Assembly (NCBI GenBank): GCA_021234155.1
Contig: JAJEKV010000085.1
Coordinates: 3,668,706-3,732,705, forward strand
Direction: 5' to 3'
From: Isoetes taiwanensis
Lineage: Eukaryota; Streptophyta; Lycopodiopsida; Isoetales; Isoetaceae
DNA: 64,000 nt
Position 1 is the first letter of the stretch. Each line of letters starts with the position of its first letter. Shown in pieces: positions 32,571-42,568 of this stretch. The notes under the pieces are model-generated. The model saw only the letters and a program-made list of their open reading frames with translations. It made no database searches and was not told where the DNA came from. Both the position numbers and the translations under genes were made by a program.

Positions 32571-33150
32571 ATGTTCTTGGTTGACCAGGAACTAGCACTG
32601 ACCATGTCCCTAGTAGTAGTCTAACAGGCCTAGTAGGGTGTGGAATGAAAATTCCTACCATGGAACCTCGAAATAGGAGAAAAAAAATTTTCTCCTAGGT
32701 AGTGGGTCCGTAAGAAAAGGCTAAGTTGTTAGAGAAGGGCAAAAGAATGAGTCCAATTAACATTCTAGTAAAATTGGAGTGGAGATTATGCATTAGCATC
32801 AAATTTCATCCAAAACGGGTCGGAAAATCATTTCGATCCGAGGCGCAGGTGAAAAATGGCGCAAATCCATAATTAACACTTCAAACCATTAGGAAAATTC
32901 GAATTTCATGGTATAATATAGTATTAAAAATATACTAATACAGAGATAATTAATAAGGGGGCCTAGTTAATAGGCCTATTAATGGTAGGAGAATATTCCC
33001 TAGAGCATCTTCCTTTTTAAATATCTTCTTGCCACATTGTTGGCTTTTCAAAGAAATGGCAAGGCAACCTTGCATCAAATTAAATATTATAGTATCTATA
33101 TACAGTTTGCTATTTGCTAATGAATGACCATTAGTTTATGAATGAAGATG
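32571..33150 (+). other. Leader and truncated start of the outer element
   Basis: An ATG at 32,660 opens MEPRNRRKK and stops after a few codons. No gag, protease or RT follows, and by 33,151 the sequence is peroxidase gene. The outer element is therefore truncated to LTR plus leader. Confidence 0.5.
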
Positions 33151-33598
33151 TTAGGCGCTATTGATGACGCGGCAATTCTTGCGAATTTGGCCGTCGTGGC
33201 CAGTCTTCACCTCGATCTCCCTCATCTTTAGCATGGCATTTGCAAAGTTTTGAAGAACACCTTCTTGTTAGTGTTTTATTGAACCAAGCTGGCAGTGGAG
33301 GAGTCGGTGAGAAGGGTTGCATCGGAAGTGAAGAGACCTTTGTTGTGAGTCAATCCAATATAATACTTGTGATCAAACTTGGTGGAGGATTCATCCATGT
33401 CGACCAATGTGGAGGTGTCGAAGTTTTGGGGGCAAGACTTTTTAAGTTTTTGTGCGAGGTTGGAATTGAGAGAGGGGTCTGTATTGAAAGCGGTGCTAAA
33501 GTTGTAAAGTCTGGTGTTGAAGGAGCTGCAATGTGAGAAGCCAATGCTATGACCACCTGCAATGCAAATACCGGCCAGGTTAGTCTAACTTAATCCCA

Positions 33599-33629
<31 letters not shown>

Positions 33630-33980
33630 GGTAGACTACTCAAAAACTTTACCAGATAGGATGACCATTTCCTCTTGGGAGAGGCCTTTGGAGGCAAAGA
33701 TTTTGGTGAGCTGTGTCAGATTGAAAGTGGGAGGAGGAAGGTTGTCATTGGCAACAGTATCGGATGAAACGGTGCCATCTCTTCTGCCGGATCTCAACTT
33801 CCAGGAAGGACCTCCAGACTGCACAATTTTACCACTTGTTTAACTTATTAGCCAGCTCCATAGTTACAAGCTACTTACTTAGTTACTTAATGAAAATGAA
33901 AATGAATACTTAGTTACCAAGACTACACTGTCACGCGCTGCAAAGGCAACAATATCTGCACACGACACCACGCTCCATGA
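33151..33980 (-). pseudogene. Class III peroxidase, C-terminal part of a broken gene
   Basis: Minus-strand exons are about 33,980-33,918 (VVSCADIVAFAARDSVVL), 33,818-33,653 (SGGPSWKLRSGRRDGTVSSD ... FASKGLSQEEMVILSG) and 33,556-33,151 (GHSIGFSHCSSFNTRLYNFS ... KFDHKYYIGLTHNKGLFTSD ... NAMLKMREIEVKTGHDGQIR, then KNC near the C-terminus). Splice junctions are GT-AG and in phase; the proximal haem His is in the GGHSIGFSHC block. The 5' third (distal His helix, signal peptide) is missing beyond 33,980, and in the last exon SLVQ is followed by TAA and a frameshift before FANAMLK. Secreted plant peroxidases oxidise phenolics in the cell wall; this copy cannot make a complete enzyme. A second, error-rich copy is at 60,578-61,385. 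Confidence 0.85.
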
Positions 33981-35225
33981 TGTACACCACACAACTTTAG
34001 CATGAGAATCCATTTTCATTCTACTACTTCATATTCTACTTTGTGACTTATAAGTATTAAATGATGTGTTTGGCACGAGAATTTCTCGCATACCACACAC
34101 CTTATTCTCGCAGATCATTTATAGAGCTCCAAGGGTAAATCACGTGGTTAGTAAGTATAACTCGAACGTGTGGTCTGCATGTCCTATGTATGATCACATC
34201 AGATGAGGTAGTTGAACACTGCTTTATACAGTCTGATGATGTTCAACCTGCTTACAATAAGGTGAGAGAAGTATTTGAGCTTTCTACTTTGGTGAAGGAT
34301 ATCACTTTAGGGTTTTATCCACCAAGGTTGATGTCACTGGAGAAATTAGCGATTCATATATGTAAAGCCTGATTGTTATAGACTATTATGGAAAACAAGA
34401 AGATCGAATGTTTTACCCCAAATATATATATTGGATCTTGGTTTCTCTAAGCTCTAGATTGAGAAAGCAAGTGCTGGCAATGGATGACCATAACTTTAGT
34501 CAGCAATTGTGGAACGCCTTTTTTGTGCACTCCTAAAGTTGTAAGGTAGCATTTTGCTATGTGGTTACCCATGCATATTGATAATTGAGGTTCAAGTGTT
34601 GTGATATCACATCATAAAATTGCATAGCATAAAAATATTTAATTTTATATAAGATTTTATTTTATTTATGTAGAACACAATGTGATTTCCAATTGAAAAT
34701 CCTAATGTTAAAAAGATGTAGCATTATGAAGTTGTACGTGATAGGATTTACTTCTTTTATACGTAAGAGGGATGTATGAAGTTTTGACATCATGCTTAAA
34801 AGATACCCAGAAATGTATGTGAAATTGCTCGTGCACATTTTGTTGTGTGTATGCATAAACATAGATAGATAAATATGTAGCAATTATTTTTATGTCACAT
34901 GGCAGCATCCCATGGGATATGACGGTCCCTAAATGTCCCAAGAGAGACTTGAACAGAAGACCAAAAACACTAATCTTTATAACCATGTACGTAGATAGAA
35001 ATAATCTGCAACGTGCATTTGATTCTGGCCGTTCTGGGTTTAAACTGCATTCCACCAGCACGATATGGATTCTTTTGCTGAATTACACATTGTCCAGAAC
35101 AGGGTTTAAGCCAAGGATGCAAAGTGTTGCTTGAAATCGCTTGACAAGAACTATGACTGCACTTCATGATATTTTTTAAAATCCTCCCTTAGATGGCAGC
35201 CAAAGGCAATCATTGTACCAAACTA
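33981..35225. other. No recognised gene; one 60-codon frame at 34,190-34,372
   Basis: The frame at 34,190-34,372 (+) reads VEHCFIQSDDVQPAYNKVRE and ends ICKA; it could be an old exon but I cannot name it. An (A)CTAACTAACTAA microsatellite lies just upstream of this stretch at 33,599-33,629. The rest is AT-rich, and long parts are identical in 61,500-62,640. Confidence 0.4.
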
Positions 35226-35240
35226 CGACATATGCTCCCT

Positions 35241-37090
35241 ACAACATATTTTGAATCGCAGTCTCACATAGTTATGGAGCCGAATCTTACATTGTGGTTG
35301 AAGATCCCCATGGTACGTAGTCTATTGTGACAGTGGATTAATTGACTATGCCATAACCGTTATAAACATTGAGAATGGGCGTTATTAACCATCATGTTAA
35401 ATATATATTGAATTGTAGCCAAGGGATTTGCATATTGAACCTTAGAATGCTCCAGTATGACTGAAATCTTGCATGGAGATATTGCATGGAGTTCAAAAGG
35501 GGGATATAGACCTAACATGAGCTTTGATAATAAAAAAACCCTTCTTCCTACTAATTATTCTCCTCTTCTATATGCCCTGCTTCTTGGGCTATGACTTCTT
35601 GAGGAGTATTATTCCTATATTCTAAGGAGGGCATGGAGAAATAGACTGAATATCAGAGCCAGTAATAAAAACCAACAAGATTCGAAAGAGCTATGATAAC
35701 TGCAGATGATACCATTGAGGTACTGCTCATGAGAATACCAACGAAGACAGGGGCTACTAATTTGCAGCCTAGATCAATTCATTCCATTACAGAGTTTTTA
35801 TGCAAGTATACTGTAAGGTAAAGAAATAATCAATATTGCTAAGAGTTATTTTAAGATCATTTTGGTGCATGGAGCAGAGGAGCATGAATATGCGTAAGAA
35901 ATGGGTTGACATATGCTCTCTACGACATATGCTCATAACAACATATTTTGACTTGCAGCCTCTATAGGTATGGAGCAGAATGGACATTGTCGTTGAAGAT
36001 CCCCATGGTACGTAGTTTATTGTGACAGTGGATTAACTATGCCATAACCGTTATAAATACTTAGAATGGACGTTATTGACCATGTTGAATATATATTGCA
36101 TTGTAACCAAGGGATTTGCATATTGAACCGCCCAAGTGTCACAGAAATATTTCATGGAGATATGCCATGGAGTTTAGAAGATTGATATAGACCTGGTATG
36201 AGCTTTGGTAATAGAAAGCCCTTCTTCTTGCTAAGTATTCTCCTCTTCTGCTTCTTCGGCTATAACTTCTTGAGGGGGATTATTCCTATATTCTAAGGAG
36301 GGCATGGAGGAATAGACTGAATATAAGAGCCAATATTCAAAACCAACAAGATTCGAAAGAGCTATAATAACTGCAGATGACGCCACCGAAATACTGCTCA
36401 TGAGAATACCAACGATGACATGGGCTATTAATTTGTAGCATAGGTCGATTCATTGCATTATAGAGTTTTTGTGCAAGTGTAATTGGTGTGTCTCCAAAAA
36501 TAACAACTACCCTGTAAGGTAAAGAAATAATCAATATTGTTAAGAGCCATTTTAAGATCATATTGTGTTGTTTCTTGAGCTTGGAGATGTTCATAAGGGT
36601 GCACAGCAAAGCATGAATATGCATAGAGAAATGGGTTGTCATATGCTCCCTATGGCACATGCTCCCTACAACATATTTTGAATCGCAGCCTCTATGGTTA
36701 TGGAGCAGAATGGACATTGTGGTTAAAGATACCCCACAGTGCGTAGTTTATTGTGAGATTGGATTAGCTATGCCATGACCGTTATAAACATTGAGAACAG
36801 ACGTTATTGACCATGCATGTTGAATGTATATTGTGTTACCAAAATATTGCATGGAGATATTGCATGGAGTTCAGAAGTGGGATATAGACCTAATATATGA
36901 GCTTTGGTAATAGAAAGCCCTTCTTCCTGCTAATTATTCTCCTCTTCTATATGCCATGCTTCTTGGGCTGCAACTGCATGAGAAGTATTATTTCGATATT
37001 CTAAGGAGGGCGTGGAGGAATAAACTGAATATAAGAGCCAGTATTCAAAACCAACAAGATTCGAAAGAGCTATGATAACTGTAGACTCTT
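35241..37090 (-). repeat. Three tandem units (~0.7 kb) each carrying a membrane-segment exon
   Basis: The anchor ACAACATATTTTGAATCGCAG (or ACTTGCAG) recurs at 35,241, 35,938 and 36,668, spacing 697 and 730 bases. Read on the minus strand, each unit holds a frame with VGILMSS(I/T)S(V/M)(A/V)SSAVIIALSNLVGF, then a conserved YSVY(S/F)S(M/T)PSLEYRNN and a charged end with EE and ENN or ENT, then a stop (about 36,430-36,230, 35,770-35,550; unit 3, about 37,075-36,925, lacks the start of this block). This looks like a repeated terminal exon of a membrane protein: a hydrophobic helix of about 20 residues plus a short acidic tail. I do not recognise the family. The upstream LKWLLTILIISLP stretch is also hydrophobic. 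A 126-residue frame at 36,337-36,717 covers the same region in another phase. Confidence 0.5.
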
Positions 37091-37703
37091 ACAGATTCAA
37101 CAAGAGATTTTCTTATTTTAGATTCTACAACAGACAGAATTTGTTCTGCTGCAATTTCAGCACCACACACACATATAAAAGAAATTATTCATTCACACAA
37201 ACTAGCATCATCATCATAAACTAGAAAGGAAAACATCATGCACAAGCAATGATGGACCAGATTCCATACCAGTATGCTCAAGCAAGCAGCAGAGAGCAGA
37301 CACCATAGGCACGAAAGGGTAGTTTCATTCACGTTATTTTTCTCTTATACAATTCCAATAGAATCTGGACCTTTAAACAATTATAATCTTTGCCCTCCAT
37401 GTGGAAAACTTCCTTAAGCTCCAAGATTTTGACACCTAAGCAATCCTTAATCTTCCATCTCTTCCAATCCATCATTTCTGCTTTCTTTTACAATTTTTTG
37501 CACCATTTAAATAGTCTTGAACCGTGAAATATAGGGATCTTCTACCATACTCAATGTCGGCTCCTTAGCTAGCCTCATGATAACACAAAATAACATCATA
37601 ATTGCGCATTTTCTCCCATTTGCAGAGCAAGACACTATTAATCATGCCAAATATGCTCCAAGCTGCTTCAAAAACAAAAGTTCGGCGCTACTTTCCACAT
37701 TAC
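37091..37703. other. No gene recognised
   Basis: Mixed sequence with short frames only. Confidence 0.4.
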
Positions 37704-38210
37704 AGGGAGAAAAAGAGAAAAGGAAAAGGTGGGGTGAAGGGAGGGGATAAAAGGCATGGGAAAAGGGAAATGGAAAGGAAAAAGATAAAGGGAGGGGAAA
37801 AGAGAGAAAGAGAACCTGGAAAAAAGGGCATGACAAGAAAAGGAAGAGGGAAACGGGAAAATGGAAGGGGGGAAGGGCACGGGAAAAAGGGAAAGGGGAA
37901 AAAAAGGGAGGAAAAGGAAAAGGGTAGGGAAAAGAGGAAAAAGGGTATTAAAAAATGGAAAAAGGAAAAATGTGTTGAAAATGGCATGAAAAAAGTGAAA
38001 GCAAGAAGGATATGAAGGGGAAAAAGGGGAAGGAAAGGGAAAAAGAGGGGGAAGGGAAGCCGGGTTGGGGAGGGAGGTGTGGGGTGGTGGTGGTTGGGGC
38101 GAGGAGGGGGAGGAGGGAGAGAAAAAGTGGAAAAGAAAAAAAAGTAAAACATGTAAGGAAGACAAGTAAAAGAAAAAGAAAAAGGGAAGCCTTGCGATGA
38201 GCGTGAGTAG
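37704..38210. repeat. Polypurine (G/A) tract of about 500 bases
   Basis: The plus strand is almost only A and G over half a kilobase, with rare single pyrimidines (CATGGG, CACGGG) and one T/G-rich patch at 38,070-38,090. It creates long Lys/Gly/Arg or Phe/Pro/Ser frames on either strand that are low-complexity artefacts. It ends about 20 bases before the LINE target site. Confidence 0.9.
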
Positions 38211-38218
38211 CATGAGAA

Positions 38219-38229
38219 GGAGAAATACT
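38219..38229. repeat. LINE target-site duplication, 3' side
   Basis: GGAGAAATACT, identical to 45,524-45,534, directly before the T-rich (poly(A) of the minus strand) end of the LINE. Confidence 0.85.
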
Positions 38230-38467
38230 TTTTTTTTCTTTTTTTCTTTTTTCTTTTTTCTTTTTTTGAAGGCAAGGTGAGGTTTAATATTCATAACTCA
38301 AAAGTACATCATGTAGTATACCATGAGAGGCATACTATAATATAGATAGACAATAAGTTCATTTACATGCTTTCTAGAAAATGAAGCATGAATATATACC
38401 ATAGTCCCTGAATCTCTTATGTTATCAAAATGCATCAAAATGGAACTAATGGATCAGATTTCTATGC

Positions 38468-38854
38468 TTACTGAGCATCAATCAGGTCTTGCATTATAAG
38501 ATCTGTCACTCTTCTTCTGCCAAAAATGTTCAATAGCAGGTCGAGTTTGTCAGCCCGATAATTGGTAAAGTCCAGCAGAACCAACACATGAGCTTCCCGT
38601 TTCTGCTCCCATTTATGATAAGGGTTCATGAAATACTGCCTTAAATTATTGTGTCTCCATGCCTCAGGTCTATTGAGTACCTTTTTAATGGCTGAAGCAT
38701 GGATCACTTCTTGTTTCAGCTGAATTAACATATCCTCTTGCTCCCTCTTAGATAGTCTGGAAAATTCATCATCCGAGTCATATGCTACTCCCATCTCTCT
38801 CACAGCTGCTCCAACTCTATTGAGTCTCCTGACTGCACCTATGCAACACAACAT
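38468..38854 (-). CDS. Unrecognised frame in the 3' part of the LINE
   Basis: 128 residues, acidic/basic mix (YDSDDEFSRLSKREQEDML, RRRVTDLIMQDLIDAQ) ending 239 bases before the LINE tail. It may be the displaced C-terminus of ORF2 (a frame KVYDTDWNAIGRF lies between) or sequence transduced from a host transcript: GTTGCATAG|GTGCAG at 38,833 would suit a splice acceptor. I recognise no domain, in particular no RNase H. Confidence 0.35.
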   Translation of the reverse strand: MLCCIGAVRRLNRVGAAVREMGVAYDSDDEFSRLSKREQEDMLIQLKQEVIHASAIKKVLNRPEAWRHNNLRQYFMNPYHKWEQKREAHVLVLLDFTNYRADKLDLLLNIFGRRRVTDLIMQDLIDAQ

Positions 38855-38925
38855 CAGAAATTGTTAGGTTCAGAATAAAGAAAGCATGTAGCCCTTGGAA
38901 TCTGCCAATGGCATTCCAGTCTGTG

Positions 38926-41900
38926 TCATAAACTTTCCCTTTTGCTGCTTTGTGTGATTAGAGAACTTAGAAAGACATGTTTTAACCAAATCAGATTTGG
39001 AACTTTGTTTTCAATGGCCACCCTGTTTCTATGCTTCCATATTGCCCAGCAGCACAAGGATCTCGTTGTATTAAGCAGCCTGCTATCAGAGTTAAGGAAT
39101 TCTAACATACAAGAGTCCCCAGCAGCCCTTTTATTGATTTGTGCTGTCTAGCTCCAAAAATCCTGAATTTTGGGACATAAGAAAACATGATTCGATGTTT
39201 CAACTTCACCACATCCTAAAGGGCATGTCTCTGAACAGGAAGCATCATACTTTGCTCTCTTAAAATTTGTTGAGAGACTTTGATGTAATACCAGCCAAAT
39301 GAAGGTCTTAATTTTGTTTGTTGTGTAATTTTGCCAACCCCGAGCACATACAGTAGCTAACTTCTTTTCATCACAGTTCCAAAACTGAGTTGCTTTGGAA
39401 GGTTTATGTCTCACTAAATTTTTATAAATAACCTTCACTGAATAGGTCTCCTTCCCCTTTATATGCCATTGATTGGAGCTATCACACAATTCTTCATATT
39501 CCTGTACCTTATCCATAATGAGATTGTATATTTTTCTATCCAACATTGACCCTTTGGTAACCATTGCTATCTCTTCCCATTTCCTCCAATCTGTTTCCCC
39601 ACATCTCAAATCTTCAATCTTCCTAATTTCTGCTTTATGCCATTGCATGTATTTTTGTGGATGTTTGAGGGCCAAGCATTCATTATCACTGTTCACCACC
39701 GTTGGAATCCAAAAGAAATTGATGTCTTTACTTTTAGCATCTAAGACTGGAGGTCTATAGCATAATGCTGCAGCATTCCAAGCTTCAAACATTCTTTTAA
39801 GCACAATAGAAGTGTTTGGACATGGAGTAAACTGAAAAAAGGCTGAGTCTGGGAGTTCATGACTTAGGTTGTGGCTGCCAACTGGGAATGATTCTTGTAG
39901 CCAAAATCTGATCAGTTTCATTGCAGGGGATGGAGAGGAATTATAAATGGCTCTCCATATCATCTTAGCAGCAAGAGCCTGAGCCTGGGTAAATAGATCC
40001 TTACATCCAAGTCCTCCCTCCTTCCTTGGTTTGATGAGGTCTCCCCAAGCAACCCTATGCACCCCTTGCCAAATAAAACTCCTTATAGCTGACTCAATTT
40101 TACCATATGATGCTTTGTCACCAACTATTACTGACGAGAAATACACATGTGTGCTACTAATGACTGCATTAGCAATCTGCACTCTTCCAGCCAAAGAAAG
40201 AGATGACGAATACATACCTAGTTTCTTTTTAATTCTGGTAATAATAGGATCCCACAGACCTCGAAGTGAGGAATTCAATGCTAAGGGAATTCCAAGAATT
40301 GATGTACCCTCATTCCTGTTTAGTATCTTTATACTCTGTAATGTAGCCTCCATTGTGTCCAAAATAATTGCACATTTGCTTCTGTTTAACATAACTCCAG
40401 AAATGTGACCAAAATTTCCATCATATTCAGAAAATTTGAAAGGCTATTATCTTCCTGTTTTAGAAAAACAAATGTATCATCAGCATACTGCATGAGGGAG
40501 AAAGTACCTTCATTACCTGGCAGCTCCAAACAAGTTATGTTCCTTTTTTCTTGCATATGGATTACCAATTTAGTAACCATTTCTGCCACAATTAGAAACA
40601 GATATGGAGCTAGGGGGCATCCTTACCTCACACCTTTTCTGCATGGGAATTGTTCTGTAGGAGTGCCATTGATTATGAGTGCAGATGAAGCCATGATGTT
40701 AAATCCACACACCTTTTGATAAATCCTTTCTGATAATCCCAGATGAGCCATTGCTTTCTCCAGGAATTGCCAGCTGATAGTATCATATGCCCTTTTAAAA
40801 TCCAACTTGAGTAGCATACATTCCTGACCAGATAATTTGTTCTAATGAAGACCTTCGGTTGCACCAATATAATTATCAATATGTTCCTCTCGAGGTAAGA
40901 AGGTTTTGACGAGGGGATTGATAACCTTCATTAGACTTAACTTTAGTCTATTGGCCAAGATTTTTGCCAGCAGTTTATATGTGGTATTAGTGAGAGAAAT
41001 TGGTCTCCAGTCTCCAAGATTCACTGGATTTCCCACTTTTGGTATAAGGGTAACTTGGCCTGCATTAATGGCTGGATGCAAATATTTTGCTTTTCATGCC
41101 CCTTGAATGAATAAAATGAAGTCCTCTTTTATTAGCTCCCAAAATTCCATGTAAAATTCGGGCTGAAATCCATCTGAACCAGGACTTTTCCCATGTGCCA
41201 TGTTTTGCAGAGTTTCCTTAATCTCTTTTTCCTCAGGTACAATGAGCATATCATCTTCCTCAATCTGTGTTCCTTTGGGAATTTCATCAAAGAATCTATC
41301 AATTTCCTGCTCATCCACCTTATAGCTACTGAATAAACTTTTATATTCATTGAAGAAAAAATTCTGAATCTGTACTTGACTTTCAAAGACATTCCCCTCA
41401 TTCCCTTTGACTTGAATAATACCATTATTTAGCATTCTGTTTTTAGCTGTCCTGAAGAAGAATGTTGAATCATCCATTTCATTGATATATTTACACCTGC
41501 ATCTTATTGCTAGACTCTTAGCTTCAGCCTCCTCAATTCTTTTAACTTTAGACTTCAGCTCACACTCTTTCTCCTGCCAAATTATATTGTCCTTATCTTG
41601 GAAGAGCTTTTTCCTGATCTTTCTCATTTCTTCATAAACATCCTGCTTTTCCTTCCTTTTCTTAGTATTCCACTCTTTTCCCCAATTTTTGACCCACCCC
41701 TTGACTTTTTTAATCTTCTGAACAAAGATGTTCATAGATTCAGTTAAGGGAATTTTAGGGAGGTGTCTATAAAATTCAGAGAATGCTTCCCAAAAACTTT
41801 TATTATGTAGCAAACCTGTATTGAATTTGAAAGGAATATTGTCCCCTCCCTTTCTTGGCTGTGCCATATCCCCTAGAAACTGAGGGAAATGATCTGAAAT

Positions 41901-42568
41901 AGAATTCCCAATGTCACAGGACGTGACCAAGTTATCCCAGCATTTCAGATCTGTATTCCATAGATAAAATCTATCCAATAAACAATATGTCCTCTGTTCC
42001 CCTTTCCTCTTATTACACCAGGAGTATTTGTGTGTAGATGATGGGGGGAAATATACAAAGTTTGTCATCAAATTATCCCAGGCTAGTCTTTCTCCCTTAG
42101 ACATATTTAGTTGCTTCCCCATCTTTTGGTCCCATGTAGGTGTGTTGTTGAAGTCCCCTGCCAACAACCAATTCCTAATCTGATGACCAAGTATCCAGCT
42201 GTTGATTTGGATCCATTGCTCTTCTCTCTCAGCTGGGTCAGTCAAAGCATAGACATTAATTATACCAATGGTGTCCTTCCCTTTTTTGCAAAGCGCTTTC
42301 TGGTCCATCTTCCTCTGGATGATGAGTTTTTTCCAAACAACGATATCTGCCGGACCATACAAATTCCACCCTTGGTTCCATCGCCTTGGACCAAAGCGAG
42401 CCACCATTTGGCATAATCCATTGTCCAAGATTTCTTTGATTCAAAAGGCGGTAGTCTGTGTTCTTGGAGAAGTATTATGTCTACTTTCATCTCTTTTAAA
42501 GCAATTAAGGCTCTCTTTCTCTTGAGAGGTCCTTTAATCCCTCTCATATTCCAGGTGGTGATCTTCAT
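38926..42568 (-). pseudogene. LINE ORF2: AP endonuclease - reverse transcriptase - zinc-binding C-terminus
   Basis: Starts at the ATG at 42,568, which overlaps the ORF1 stop as TAATG. Endonuclease: MKITTWNMRGIKG, KVDIILLQEHRLPP, WLLAGDFNNTP, YCLLDRFYLWN and ISDHFPQ (the EEP family active-site blocks). RT: GQVTLIPKVGNPVNLGDWRP-ISL, LLKLDFKRAYDTISW and the catalytic FSLMQYADDTFVFL (about 40,480-40,510). C-terminal: SIKILNRNEGTSILGIPLA, GRVQIANAVISS, TFIWLVLHQSLSTNFKRAK and ETCPLGCGEVETSNHVFLCP (zf-RVT). A TAG after QDFWS (39,148) precedes the last 80 residues with CCWAIWKHRNRVA. Frameshifts near 42,270, 41,100, 40,830 and 40,390-40,620 break the frame. It would nick DNA and prime reverse transcription at the target. 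Confidence 0.9.

Larger units (their letters stand above)
26402..36597. repeat. Copy 1 of the large direct duplication
   Basis: Matches 53,985-64,000 collinearly, at least to the window end; offset 27,583 at the left and 27,403 at the right. Contents: the end of gypsy pol, ORF3, 3' LTR, outer LTR, peroxidase fragment and the membrane-exon repeats. The true right end is beyond what the window can show. Confidence 0.95.

Noticed and set aside
37642-38294. Long open frames on both strands rich in Lys/Gly or Phe/Pro/Ser
   Set aside because: Products of the polypurine tract; no domain, no amino-acid complexity.
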